From assembly GCA_947630025.1 (NCBI GenBank), contig CANRFZ010000013.1, positions 1 through 64,000 of the forward strand: a stretch of 64,000 bases of DNA. The letters run 5' to 3'. The stretch's first letter is position 1; every line of letters starts with the position of its first letter. The notes beneath the pieces were generated by a model. That model ran no database searches, was not told the DNA's origin, and saw nothing but the letters and a program-made list of their open reading frames with translations. Source of the DNA: an uncultured Lachnospiraceae bacterium (GTDB lineage: Bacteria > Bacillota > Clostridia > Lachnospirales > Lachnospiraceae). Positions 1-8,796 of the stretch are shown here, piece by piece. Made by a program: the position numbers and the translations under genes.

Positions 1-59
1 TTTCCTTATTCGGTATAGCGGAGGCGGCTGTCAATTCGACATAATTTTCTTGTGATACT

Positions 60-1961
60 TTACCGTACATGAGCATTGTGGCAGGGCTCATAGCCGGCAA
101 ACGTCGTGTCCAGTGTTCCCCTGCCGCCGGCATACGCCAGTACTTCCGTCCGATAGGCCGCAGCCTCCGACGCCGGCACCGTTCCCGACAAAACCGCCGT
201 CTTTCCGTCGGTTTTCGGCTGGCTAAACCGCGCCGACCTGCCCTGCAGATCCGACATCGCCCGGCCAACCAGACCGGCAGGCAGCTCCAGACGAAACGAA
301 CATACCGGCTCCAGCAGAACGCACCCGGCACGGCACAATCCCTGCCGCACCGCACGGTACACGGCCTGCCGAAAATCGCCGCCCTCGGTGTGCTTGGGAT
401 GGGCGCGCCCGCTGACCAGCGTGATGCGCATATCCGTCACCGGAGAACCGGTCAAAATGCCCAAATGCTCTTTTTCTTCCAGATGCGTCAGCACGAGGCG
501 CTGCCAGTTACGATCGAGAACATCCTCGCTGCAGGCCGTGCCGAATACCAGCCCGCTGCCCGGCTCGCCGGGTTCCAGCAGCAGATGCACCTCCGCGTAA
601 TGCCGCAGCGGTTCGTAATGCCCCACGCCTTCCGCCGCGGACGTGATCGTCTCACGGTAGGCGATACTGCCCCGGTCAAAATCCACTTCCAGACCGTACC
701 GCTCTGCAATCATCTTCCGCAGGACTTCCGTCTGGATCTCGCCCATCAACCGGATCTGGATCTCCTCCTGCCGCTCCCGCCACACCACATGGAGCAGCGG
801 TTCCTCCTCCTCAAGCTGACATAACATCTGATATGTTTTATGGACATCGCAGCCTTCCGGAAGAACGACGCGGTAAGTCATGACCGATTCGGTCAATGGG
901 ATAATGTTTCCTGTTTCGACGCCCAGACCTTCCCCGCAAAAAGTATGGCACGGCCCCACCAGCGCGCAGACGTCTCCGGCGGATACCTCCTGCGCCGTCG
1001 TGTACCGGCTGCCGGAATAGAGACGGATCTGGTCAATCTTTTCCGCAAAGGCAGAATCCGCAGAAGAAGCCGCCTCCCCTCCCCGCTTTCCGGCGTCCGG
1101 CCCGTCTCCGTCCGCCGCGTCGTGCGCGCCTCTGCCCGTCAGGACGGTCTGCTTTACCTTTAGCGTACCACCTGTTATTTTAACATAGGACAAGCGGTTC
1201 CCCTGCTCGTCCCGGGCAATCTTGTAAACCCGCGCGCCGAACGCATCCGGATAGCGGGGTGCAGCCGTGTACCGCAGCAGGCCGTCCAGCAGCGCCTCCA
1301 CCCCATCGCCTTTTAGAGCCGATCCGAAATAGCAGGGAAAAACTTTCCGCGCCGCAACCAGCTCCGTGACCTCATCGCCGCCGATAGGCCCGCCCGTGTC
1401 CAGATAACGCTCCAGCAGCGCCTCGTCGCTGACCGCCAGTTCCTCGTAAAATTCCCTATCGCTTCCATACAGACTCTCCGGCAGTCCGCCAAAATAAACA
1501 CAGTTGTTATTTAACCGCCGCTTCAACTCCGCCATCAGCGCGGCGGCATCCGTTCCCGGCTGATCCATCTTGTTGATAAAAAGAAAAACCGGCACCCGGT
1601 AGCGCTCCAGAAGCCGCCACAACGTCGGCACGTGCCCCTGTACGCCGTCGGCGCCGCTGATCACCAGCACGGCGCAGTCCAACACCTGCAGCGTCCGCTC
1701 CGTCTCCGCGGAAAAGTCCACATGGCCCGGCGTGTCAAGCAGTATCACTTCCACGCCTCCGCGGACAAACCGCGCCTGCTTGGAAAAAATCGTGATCCCG
1801 CGCTCCCGCTCCTGACGGTCCGTGTCCAGAAAGGTGTCGCGGTGGTCAACGCGGCCCGGACTGCGCACCACGCCGCCCAGATACAGTATGTTTTCCGCCA
1901 GAGTCGTCTTTCCCGCGTCTACGTGGGCCAGAATCCCCAGCACCAGTTTTCTGTCTGCCAT
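60..1961 (-). CDS. EF-G/TetM-like translation GTPase
   Basis: A 633-residue GTPase of the EF-G / ribosomal-protection family, cytoplasmic and expected to act on the ribosome. All G motifs are visible: G1 AHVDAGKTT, G2 RERGITI, G3 DTPGHVDF, G4 NKMD. Domains II to V follow, with a low-complexity acidic/glycine insert in domain II (DAADGDGPDAGKRGG). I chose the ATG at 1961 because it has AAAGGA about 8 bases upstream; a GTG at 1988 is also in frame but lacks a site. TetM and TetO carry a YYSPVST loop in domain IV that contacts the tetracycline site; here the matching stretch reads SGRAHPKHTEGGDFR, so true tetracycline protection is doubtful. It is the last gene of the cobalamin cluster, 30 bases after cobS. 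Family is secure; drug-resistance role is not. Confidence 0.85.
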   Translation of the reverse strand: MADRKLVLGILAHVDAGKTTLAENILYLGGVVRSPGRVDHRDTFLDTDRQERERGITIFSKQARFVRGGVEVILLDTPGHVDFSAETERTLQVLDCAVLVISGADGVQGHVPTLWRLLERYRVPVFLFINKMDQPGTDAAALMAELKRRLNNNCVYFGGLPESLYGSDREFYEELAVSDEALLERYLDTGGPIGGDEVTELVAARKVFPCYFGSALKGDGVEALLDGLLRYTAAPRYPDAFGARVYKIARDEQGNRLSYVKITGGTLKVKQTVLTGRGAHDAADGDGPDAGKRGGEAASSADSAFAEKIDQIRLYSGSRYTTAQEVSAGDVCALVGPCHTFCGEGLGVETGNIIPLTESVMTYRVVLPEGCDVHKTYQMLCQLEEEEPLLHVVWRERQEEIQIRLMGEIQTEVLRKMIAERYGLEVDFDRGSIAYRETITSAAEGVGHYEPLRHYAEVHLLLEPGEPGSGLVFGTACSEDVLDRNWQRLVLTHLEEKEHLGILTGSPVTDMRITLVSGRAHPKHTEGGDFRQAVYRAVRQGLCRAGCVLLEPVCSFRLELPAGLVGRAMSDLQGRSARFSQPKTDGKTAVLSGTVPASEAAAYRTEVLAYAGGRGTLDTTFAGYEPCHNAHVR

Positions 1962-1991
1962 CGCGTTTCCTTTCTGATATTCTTCCACTGT

Positions 1992-2771
1992 TCACCCAAG
2001 GAGGGGCAGCACCTTGCCGGAAAGCCCTGTCAGCAATACCGTCACGAGCTCGCACAGGCACAGGAAATATCCCGCCAGATCCCCGGTGATGCCGCCGAAC
2101 TCCCGCTTCGCCATATAATAATAGTACGTCCACACCCACATGGCCCCCAGACAGACCACGGCCCCGGCCACCGGCTGCACCAGAAGGCAGCTGGCAAAGG
2201 TCAGGGCCAGCACCGTTGTCAGCACCACCCGCACGGTCTTTGTGGACGCCGCATCGGATAGCGAGGCCGCCGTTCCGTCCGTCTTTGCCGCCGGAAACCA
2301 GACCAGACTCATGCCGCTCAACGTTCTGGACAGGACAAAGCCGAAAGCCAATAATAACAACTGATATCTTTCTGTGATCAACAACAGTCCCGCCGCGTAC
2401 AACAGGCTGAACCCTATCGCCGTGATTACCCCGAAAGCGCCCACGTGAGGATCTTTGAGTATTTCCAGCTTTTTTTCTTTTTTGGCATAGGAATGCAGCG
2501 CATCCGCCGTATCCAGCAGCCCGTCCAGATGAATGCCGCCGGTGACCAAAAGCGGCACCGCCGTTCCCGCCAGAGCAAAACACCCCTGTCCGATCCCCAA
2601 CGCCGCGCATACTCTGCTCCAGCCGTATAGCAGCGCGCCGATCACGGCCCCCACCATCGGGAAAAAGCAGAGCGTGTACTTTCTGTTCTGCCGGTTCCAC
2701 TCCGTCCGCGGCATAGGGATTCTGGAATACATGGCAAACGCCGTAAGGAATCCGTTTATGACAGCCTTCAT
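1992..2771 (-). CDS. cobS: adenosylcobinamide-GDP ribazoletransferase (cobalamin synthase)
   Basis: Joins adenosylcobinamide-GDP to alpha-ribazole (or its phosphate), the last assembly step of cobalamin, in the cytoplasmic membrane. At 259 residues it has normal family length, with several hydrophobic segments and the signature GGIHLDGLLDTADAL near residues 78-92, which carries the acidic metal-binding residues; KDPHVGAFGV follows. GGGAGA lies about 8 bases before the ATG. It sits downstream of cobU, separated by a repeat-filled gap, and just upstream of the GTPase gene. Identification is firm. Confidence 0.95.
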   Translation of the reverse strand: MKAVINGFLTAFAMYSRIPMPRTEWNRQNRKYTLCFFPMVGAVIGALLYGWSRVCAALGIGQGCFALAGTAVPLLVTGGIHLDGLLDTADALHSYAKKEKKLEILKDPHVGAFGVITAIGFSLLYAAGLLLITERYQLLLLAFGFVLSRTLSGMSLVWFPAAKTDGTAASLSDAASTKTVRVVLTTVLALTFASCLLVQPVAGAVVCLGAMWVWTYYYYMAKREFGGITGDLAGYFLCLCELVTVLLTGLSGKVLPLLG

Positions 2772-2799
2772 TCTCTCTATCTCCCTCTCTCTTTCGTTT

Positions 2800-2907
2800 C
2801 CATTTCAAAGCGTTCTCACGACGGCGTGACAAATTTCCCATCACAGAGTATTCTCGCAGCGTAACCAAGCAATTTTCCATTTCAGAGTGTTCTCACGACG
2901 ACGTGAC
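2800..2907. repeat. Direct repeat spanning the cobU stop codon
   Basis: A 31-base unit occurs at 2800-2830 and again at 2877-2907 with three mismatches; a more diverged third copy lies between them (about 2838-2866). The 2877-2907 copy covers the last codons and stop of cobU (stop at 2893-2895), so the end of cobU appears to have been copied into the cobU-cobS gap. No stem with a T-run is obvious, so I do not call it a terminator. Confidence 0.7.
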
Positions 2908-3570
2908 GCGAATCTCTTTCAGGCGGCGCGGAATCGTATAGACCACTTCCACGGCTTCCTCCGCCGCCTGCACCAGTGCCCGGTTCAGTCTGCCGAGTGA
3001 TTTTATGTAAACTATTGTCTCGTTTTCATACGAAATGCCGTCCGCAAACACTTCGTTGGTGACGACGACCAAATGGCCGCAGCGCTCGTTTAAAAATAAA
3101 ATATCGTGTGCTATTTTATCTGCAAGTTTCTCTGCCGCCTCCGCGGAAACCTGATATTTCTCCGCACTGCGCACCGTCTCCGCGGAAACCTGATGTTTCT
3201 CCGCACTGCGTACCGTCTCCGCGCCGCCTTCCGCCCTCTCTGTATCGGACTGTCCGGCGCTGCCTGTCTCTGCGGAAAACATCTCGTTGGCCAGCAGATT
3301 GGACATACACTCCACCAGCACGGTGGCCTCCCGGCACCGGGACGCGCCGATCATGTCAGGAACCCTAGCGATATCCCTGTAACACTCCAGTGTCGTAAAT
3401 CCTTTGCCCGCGCGCAGGCTGCGGTGCCGCCTGATCCTCCGGGCGGCCTCCTCTCCGTAAGGCTCCATGGCAGCCACATAGTACAGGGGGCCTCCTCCCG
3501 CCAGCGCCGCCGCGCGGTTTTCCGCATATTCAGATTTGCCGCTGCCGCTGACTCCCGTAACGACTATCAT
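2893..3570 (-). CDS. cobU: adenosylcobinamide kinase / adenosylcobinamide-phosphate guanylyltransferase
   Basis: Bifunctional enzyme that phosphorylates adenosylcobinamide and then transfers GMP, giving the GDP-activated substrate of CobS. The P-loop GVSGSGKS lies at residues 6-13; RRIRRHRSLR provides the guanylylated-His region; FLNERCGHLVVVTNEV is the conserved C-terminal strand. It is 225 residues against a usual 180-190: the excess is a linker near residues 120-147 built from a duplicated 13-residue unit (ETVRSAEKHQVSA, ETVRSAEKYQVSA). The ATG follows the cobT stop directly (TAGATG) with GGAGG upstream, so the two are translationally coupled. Confidence 0.95.
   Translation of the reverse strand: MIVVTGVSGSGKSEYAENRAAALAGGGPLYYVAAMEPYGEEAARRIRRHRSLRAGKGFTTLECYRDIARVPDMIGASRCREATVLVECMSNLLANEMFSAETGSAGQSDTERAEGGAETVRSAEKHQVSAETVRSAEKYQVSAEAAEKLADKIAHDILFLNERCGHLVVVTNEVFADGISYENETIVYIKSLGRLNRALVQAAEEAVEVVYTIPRRLKEIRVTSS
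3139..3216. repeat. In-frame 39-base tandem duplication inside cobU
   Basis: Two adjacent 39-base units (3139-3177 and 3178-3216) differ at only two positions. The unit is a multiple of three, so the reading frame of cobU is kept and 13 residues are duplicated between the kinase core and the C-terminal part. The near identity suggests a recent event. Confidence 0.85.
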
Positions 3571-4668
3571 CTATCGGCCTCCGTATCTTCTGTAGGGCGG
3601 GATGTCCATGGCGTCAAACGAGTCGTTCTGACGGTACACCGACAACGCCATATCCAGCATCGGAAAAAGCGTCACCGCGCCGGTTCCCTCGCCCAGCGCC
3701 ATATCAGCGTAGAGTACCGGATGCAGCTCCAGCGCCTTTACCGTCTCCGCCATCACCGGCTCCCTGCTCATATGGGAAGGAATCAGGAAACGCCTGACGC
3801 CCGGCACCAGCCTGTCCGCCGCCAGCGCCGCCGCCGCCGTGATTATGCCGTCCAGCACAATGGGGATTCGGTAGAGCGCGCCGCCTATCATAATGCCCGC
3901 CAGTCCCGCGATATCCAGCCCGCCCACGGCAGCCAGCACGGTCAGACCGTCCCCGCGGTACAGGCCGTACCGTTCAATGGCCCCGGCGATTACCGCTTTT
4001 TTGCGGGCAAGCCCGTCGTCATCCAGCCCTGCGCCGCGCCCGGTCATTTTCTCCGGAGACAGTCCCAGCAGCGCGCAGGCCACCGCCGTCGCCGTGGTGG
4101 TATTGCCGATCCCCATCTCGCCGGTTCCCAGCAGACAGAACCCCTGCTCCCGGCACTCTCCCACCCAGTCGATCCCCGTCTGCACCGCACGCAGCGCCTC
4201 CTGCTCCGTCATCGCAGGCTCATGGGCAAAATCCGCCGTTCCGTAGCGTATCTTAGCGTTCCGCAGGCCGTCACAGTCCATGTCGCTGCAGATGCCGATG
4301 TCCATCGCGTACACACGGGCGTCCGCCACTTCCGCCATACGGTTGACGGTGGAACGCCCCGCCGCGATATTGGCGGCCACGGCTGCCGTCACCTCCGCCG
4401 AGGTCTGGGTTACGCCCTCCCGGACAATGCCGTTGTCCGCGCACATGACCAGTACCGCCCTCGGCGACGTCCGGATATCCGCCGTTCCCTGAATGCCGGC
4501 GATCTGCACTAACATTTGTTCCAGCCGCCCCAATCCGTCCAGCGGCTTGGCGATGGCGTCGAGCCGCGCCTGTGCCTGTGCCTTCGCCGCCTCATTCAAT
4601 GGCGCGATCTCCTGCCGCAGCTTATACAGTTTTTGTCTCCCTGAATAATCTGTCATGCCGTTTTGCAT
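3571..4668 (-). CDS. cobT: nicotinate-nucleotide-dimethylbenzimidazole phosphoribosyltransferase
   Basis: Makes alpha-ribazole 5-phosphate by moving ribose phosphate from nicotinate mononucleotide to the lower-ligand base of cobalamin. Family motifs are visible: LDGLGRLEQMLVQIAGIQG, VLVMCADNGIVREGV, GEMGIGNTTTATA and HMSREP; the C-terminal LGEGTGA carries the catalytic glutamate. Length 365 is slightly above the usual 350-355. Two starts are possible: ATG at 4668, or ATG at 4656 (MTDYSG), which has AGGA about 11 bases upstream. The region around the start is itself part of a tandem duplication. The stop abuts the cobU start. Confidence 0.95.
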   Translation of the reverse strand: MQNGMTDYSGRQKLYKLRQEIAPLNEAAKAQAQARLDAIAKPLDGLGRLEQMLVQIAGIQGTADIRTSPRAVLVMCADNGIVREGVTQTSAEVTAAVAANIAAGRSTVNRMAEVADARVYAMDIGICSDMDCDGLRNAKIRYGTADFAHEPAMTEQEALRAVQTGIDWVGECREQGFCLLGTGEMGIGNTTTATAVACALLGLSPEKMTGRGAGLDDDGLARKKAVIAGAIERYGLYRGDGLTVLAAVGGLDIAGLAGIMIGGALYRIPIVLDGIITAAAALAADRLVPGVRRFLIPSHMSREPVMAETVKALELHPVLYADMALGEGTGAVTLFPMLDMALSVYRQNDSFDAMDIPPYRRYGGR

Positions 4669-4740
4669 CCTGCCGTGTCATTTGTCTTCTGTCATACCGT
4701 TCCGCATTCTGTCATGTCATTCGCCGTCTGCCGCACTGTT
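4655..4740. repeat. Tandem duplication of the cobT start region
   Basis: About two copies of a roughly 39-base unit containing CGGCATGACAGA-type sequence (minus strand) fill the 80-base gap between cobT and the upstream fusion gene. The copy nearest cobT contains its start codon. Boundaries are approximate. Confidence 0.6.
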
Positions 4741-4748
4741 CTGTGATA

Positions 4749-7700
4749 TCATTCATGGGCAGACCGGTTTCTGCCATAGTTCTCCGCCGCCGCCAGAAAA
4801 TGCTCTCCGGCCTTATGGCTGCCCTCCAGATACAGATGCGGAAAGCCCGCGTAGAGGGTTTCGGTGCAGACGCCTTCCGTCCAGCTCTCGCCGCTGCCCG
4901 GCTTGTAAACCCGCAGCGCAGTCTCCGGCCCGGTCTGCGCCGTGGACTCCCAATAATGGAACTCATGGGCGCGGAACATATCCCCCGCGCCGCCCACCGG
5001 ACAGTCCGCCGGCAGCGTCACCTCGATATACCCGAAATGCCCTTTCCGGCTCTTTCTGACGGCGTCTCCGGGAATGACGCCCACCATCGGACAGAGCCTG
5101 CCGTCCGGCGTCTCCATATTCCGATGGAGATACAGAAAGCCGCCGCACTCGGCGATACATGGCATACCACTTGTTATTTTATCCGCAATATCACGGCGCA
5201 TGGACTCGTTTTCCGCAAGCTGCGCCGCGTACAGTTCCGGGTAACCGCCGCTCAGATACAGGGCGTCGCAGTCCGGCAGCGCGGCGTCGCTTATCGGGCT
5301 GAAAGGGAGCAGCAAAGCGCCCCGTTTCTCCAGAAACGCCAGATTGTCATGGTACAGGAAACAGAAAGCATCATCCTGCGCCACGGCGATACGGCAGGAA
5401 TACTGTCTGACGGCCTTCCGCGGAGTCCCCGGCGCGGAGCACTCCCCTGCCGTCTTTGCCTCCTCTGCCTTCTCTATCTTCTCTGTCTCCTCTGTCTTCT
5501 CTCGCTCCTCTGTCTTCTCTCGCTCCTCTGTCTTCTCTCGCTCCTCTGGCTTCTCTCGCTTCTCTGGCTTCTCTCGCTTCTCTGGCTTCTCTCGCTTCTC
5601 CGCCTCCGAGCGTCTTCCCGCCAGCTTCGCTATGCCGTCCACATCGACAGTAGCTTCCATCCGGTCGGCGATCCGCTCCGCGATGCCGAGAAATGCCGGC
5701 ATCTCCTGTGCCATCACCAGCCCCAGATGCCTGTGGTCCAGCTTAAACTCCTCCGCCTCGGGCAAATACCCCAGCGGAACCAAGCCGAGAGCGCGCACGC
5801 ACGCCGCCGCTTTCTCATAGAGGGCCGGAGATATTCTATTAAAAATAACGCCAGATATTTTATGATCCCTCCTGTGACGGAGAAATCCTTCCAGCACCGC
5901 CGTGATGGAATTTCCTTGTCCCTTACAGTCAATCACCAATATGACAGGAATGTCAATTATCCTTGCAATCTCGTATGTACTCGCCCTATCGGAAAAGCCA
6001 ATGCCGTCATAAAAGCCCATCACGCCCTCGATGATATTGACCGAATGAGTCATAGCGTGTTCGACATAGAGTTCCCGCAGCCTTTCTTCTCCTGTGAAAA
6101 AAGAGTCTAACTGGTAACTCGGACTGCCGGTGATCGCGGCGTGCAGCGACGAATCGATATAGTCCGGCCCGCATTTGAACGCGCCGACGTCGAGGCCGCG
6201 CCTTTTGAAAAGCGTCAAAAGACCGCAGACCAGCGTGGTCTTGCCGCTGCCGCTGGCGGCTCCGGCGATCAGCATACCGCCCGGATTCCCGGACTGCCAT
6301 GCCGTCCCCGCGCTATCGGTGTGCCCTGCGGTTTCCGTGCCGCCTGACTGCCTTGCTGCCCTTGTGTCATCGATGCACCCTGCGGTTTCTGTACTGCTGA
6401 GCTGCACCGCCATCCCTGCACTATCGGTGTGTCCTGCGGTTTCCATCTGTAACCGTCCGACGCCCATTCCCACCGCAGAGATGACCGTGACAGGATTCTG
6501 CGCAGACGTCATGTGGCTATTGCCCACTCTCCGTATGCGGTTGGCCTGTATCTGCACCGCCTCGATCTGTCCGAACCCGCCCTTTTCCAAAAGGGCAAGC
6601 GCCTGCTGCGCAGTCTCCACGGTGACGGCGGTAATCACAAGCCGTATCGCAGGATTGCGGGAGGCCAGCCACCCGACGATCTCCTCCAGATGCCCTTTGC
6701 TGCCGCCGATAAACGCCGCATCCGGCACAGGCAGCTCCCGGAAAATCTCCGGCGCCGTCCCCTCCACGATTTCTGTGTTATGTAAACTGAACCGCTCCTG
6801 ATTTTCCCGGCAGAGCCGCAGCGCTTCCTCGTCATTGTCTATCGCATAAACCCGGCCCTGCGGCGCAGCCAGCGCCATCTCCACCGTGACGGAACCTGTT
6901 CCCGCGCCCACGTCGTAGACCGTATCCCGCCGACGGAGCCGCAGCCGGCTCATCACATACGCCCGCACCTCCGCTTTGGTCATCGGCGCGCCGCCCCGCA
7001 GGAAACAGTCGTCCGGGAGTCCGGTCAGGTTGCTCCCCAGCGGAGCATCATTTTCCAGATAGAGAACCGCCAGATCGCCGTAATCGTATTCCGCAAGCTG
7101 CGCGGCGCTGCCCCGGACGATCCGCTCGTCCGCATAGGAGAGATTCTCTCCCGCGCAGCCCATAAAACGCTCGCCCAGCCCCAGATCCACGAGCCGTTGT
7201 AATTGCGCCTTCAGATTGCCGCCCGTAACGGCAAACACCTTTTCATGGGTGAGCGCCGCCTGCCATAGCGTCTCCTCCGCGCCGTGCAGATTGACGAGCG
7301 TGACATTTTCCCATGAGACGCCGATCCGCGCACAGAAATAGGAAAGAGACGAGATTCCCGGCAGTATGACGACGGAATAGTGCACTTGCCCGATCGTGCA
7401 GGAAATGTTTTGACTAAATCGGTCAATATTATTCCCCTGCGTCAGCCGCTCCAGCAAAAGTCTGGCGCCGCTGAAAAAACCGCTATCGCCTGATAGCAAA
7501 ACGGCGATAACAAGCTCCGCCCTCCTGCTCTCCCGCGCCAGCGCCGCCATGATATCCGCCGTCCGGGATGCCGCAATACAATTTTTCCTGCCCCGGTAGG
7601 GCTCCAGCAGCCGCGTCGCCCCGATAACGACTTCGGCGCGCTCTATCGCGTTCCGCGCCTCCACCGTCAGATTGTCGGGATTTCCCATACCGACGCCTAT

Positions 7701-8792
7701 GAGATAGAGTTTTCCTGCACATGATCTGCTCGCATCCTCGTGCCGCGCCGCGCCCTCCGCCGCGCCGGAAACGGTCTGCAGGGTGCCTGCGTCCGCCTGC
7801 GCCCCAAGAATCCGCTCCATCTCCTCCACGGACACGCCCGCCGTCTCCCGCGGCGCGCGTATTGTCAAAAGCGCTGCCCCGGCCTTCCGCGCCGCGCTGC
7901 GCTTCTCCGGGTAGCCGCCCGCCGCGCCGGACTGTTTCGTCAAAAGATAACGTATGTTATATTGCCGCAGCAGGGCGAGATTGCTTTCTTCCGTAAAAGG
8001 CCCCTGCATACAGATGACATGACTCGCGGCGAATCCGTTGTCAAGACACTGCCGCAGCATATCCGGGTTCGGAAGAATCCTGAGATAGACGCGCTCCGTA
8101 AAATTTTTAAGTTTACATAACTCATCTGCTTCTTTGCTGCCGGTTACGGCCAGAATATTGCCCTGCGTGCCTTCCAGATACGCCACGGCCTCCGGCAGAT
8201 CTTGAAAATACCTTTCATTGTCTTCATCTTTCTTCAGTGCGCCGCCGCGCTCGTCTTCCTGCGCGCTCTTTTGTTCTCTTTTCTGCACTTCTTCCTGTGC
8301 ACCTTTCGGTTCTGCTCTCCGCACTTCTTCCTGAAAACTCTCCTGTTCCGCGGCTATCGGCTGCCCGCCGGTTTCCCGCAGCACACGGTAATAGACCTGC
8401 TCCGTCAGCCCGGCCTGCGCCGCATAGCGTTCCGCCGCGGCGCGGATATTTTCCGTGGCTTCCACCGCAAAAGGGTGCGTTGCGTCAATGATCAGCCGGG
8501 GGCGCGCCTCTATAAAAAGCGCAATCATCTGCTGTCTCGTCAGCCGTCCCGTGCGGATTTCCTGCCTGCCCGCCGTGTCCCGCACAGACTCTTGCCCTGC
8601 CGCTATACCTTGCAGAAGCTCCTGCCCTGCCGCCGTGTCCTGCCGAACCTCCTGTCCGCCTGCCGAGCCCTGCAGAACTTCCTGCCCGTAGGCCGTGGCA
8701 ACGCAGAACAGGCCGCCGATCCCCCGCCCGGCGCAGTATTCGTACAGTCTTCTTCCTTCACTTGTCCCTGCAAAAACAATCACATCACTCAT
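4749..8792 (-). CDS. cbiJ-cbiE-cbiT-cbiA: Four-domain fusion: CbiJ reductase - CbiE/CbiT methyltransferase - CbiA amidase
   Basis: One uninterrupted 1347-residue frame. Residues 1-330 are cobalt-precorrin-6A reductase (FAGTSEGR, IIDATHPFA). Residues 361-585 are the CbiE C5/C15-methyltransferase half (LIGVGMGNPDNLT, LLSGDSGFFSGA). Residues 595-760 are CbiT (YDVGAGTGSVTVE, FIGGSKGHLEE). Residues 838-1347 are cobyrinate a,c-diamide synthase CbiA: P-loop GAASGSGKTT, KCGPDYIDSS, IEGVMGFYDG, and a class I amidotransferase with Cys1216 in AECGGFLYL. Repetitive linkers lie at residues 36-80, 150-195, 784-835 and 1065-1110. CbiE-CbiT fusions (CobL) are common; adding CbiJ and CbiA in one chain is unusual as far as I know. 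The start is 4 bases after the cbiH stop. Confidence 0.93.
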   Translation of the reverse strand: MSDVIVFAGTSEGRRLYEYCAGRGIGGLFCVATAYGQEVLQGSAGGQEVRQDTAAGQELLQGIAAGQESVRDTAGRQEIRTGRLTRQQMIALFIEARPRLIIDATHPFAVEATENIRAAAERYAAQAGLTEQVYYRVLRETGGQPIAAEQESFQEEVRRAEPKGAQEEVQKREQKSAQEDERGGALKKDEDNERYFQDLPEAVAYLEGTQGNILAVTGSKEADELCKLKNFTERVYLRILPNPDMLRQCLDNGFAASHVICMQGPFTEESNLALLRQYNIRYLLTKQSGAAGGYPEKRSAARKAGAALLTIRAPRETAGVSVEEMERILGAQADAGTLQTVSGAAEGAARHEDASRSCAGKLYLIGVGMGNPDNLTVEARNAIERAEVVIGATRLLEPYRGRKNCIAASRTADIMAALARESRRAELVIAVLLSGDSGFFSGARLLLERLTQGNNIDRFSQNISCTIGQVHYSVVILPGISSLSYFCARIGVSWENVTLVNLHGAEETLWQAALTHEKVFAVTGGNLKAQLQRLVDLGLGERFMGCAGENLSYADERIVRGSAAQLAEYDYGDLAVLYLENDAPLGSNLTGLPDDCFLRGGAPMTKAEVRAYVMSRLRLRRRDTVYDVGAGTGSVTVEMALAAPQGRVYAIDNDEEALRLCRENQERFSLHNTEIVEGTAPEIFRELPVPDAAFIGGSKGHLEEIVGWLASRNPAIRLVITAVTVETAQQALALLEKGGFGQIEAVQIQANRIRRVGNSHMTSAQNPVTVISAVGMGVGRLQMETAGHTDSAGMAVQLSSTETAGCIDDTRAARQSGGTETAGHTDSAGTAWQSGNPGGMLIAGAASGSGKTTLVCGLLTLFKRRGLDVGAFKCGPDYIDSSLHAAITGSPSYQLDSFFTGEERLRELYVEHAMTHSVNIIEGVMGFYDGIGFSDRASTYEIARIIDIPVILVIDCKGQGNSITAVLEGFLRHRRDHKISGVIFNRISPALYEKAAACVRALGLVPLGYLPEAEEFKLDHRHLGLVMAQEMPAFLGIAERIADRMEATVDVDGIAKLAGRRSEAEKREKPEKREKPEKREKPEEREKTEEREKTEEREKTEETEKIEKAEEAKTAGECSAPGTPRKAVRQYSCRIAVAQDDAFCFLYHDNLAFLEKRGALLLPFSPISDAALPDCDALYLSGGYPELYAAQLAENESMRRDIADKITSGMPCIAECGGFLYLHRNMETPDGRLCPMVGVIPGDAVRKSRKGHFGYIEVTLPADCPVGGAGDMFRAHEFHYWESTAQTGPETALRVYKPGSGESWTEGVCTETLYAGFPHLYLEGSHKAGEHFLAAAENYGRNRSAHE
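5463..5600. repeat. 18-base minisatellite inside the cbiA domain
   Basis: About seven copies of an 18-base unit encode KREKPE, then EREKTE, six-residue repeats at protein residues 1065-1110, between the two halves of CbiA. The product is a charged, probably helical or disordered linker. Copies differ by few bases, and the frame is kept because 18 is a multiple of three. Confidence 0.9.
6288..6443. repeat. In-frame repeats in the CbiT-CbiA linker
   Basis: The linker at residues 784-835 is made of imperfect copies of a TETAGHTDSAG-like unit, beginning ETAGHTDSAG and ending the same way. It sits exactly between the methyltransferase and the CbiA P-loop, so it does not interrupt a fold. Confidence 0.75.
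8553..8687. repeat. In-frame repeats inside the CbiJ domain
   Basis: Protein residues 36-80 are four to five imperfect copies of a roughly 11-residue unit of the type AAGQELLQGI. They lie after the first beta-strand region of the reductase and lengthen it beyond the usual 250-260 residues. A second low-complexity insert rich in Glu/Gln/Lys is at residues 150-195. Confidence 0.75.
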
Positions 8793-8796
8793 AGTT

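Noticed and set aside
60..1961. Tetracycline resistance gene tet(M)
   Set aside because: Overall family fits, but the domain IV loop that TetM uses at the drug site is replaced, and there is no mobile element around it.
5463..5600. CRISPR array
   Set aside because: Repeat units are 18 bases and directly adjacent without unique spacers; they encode an in-frame linker.
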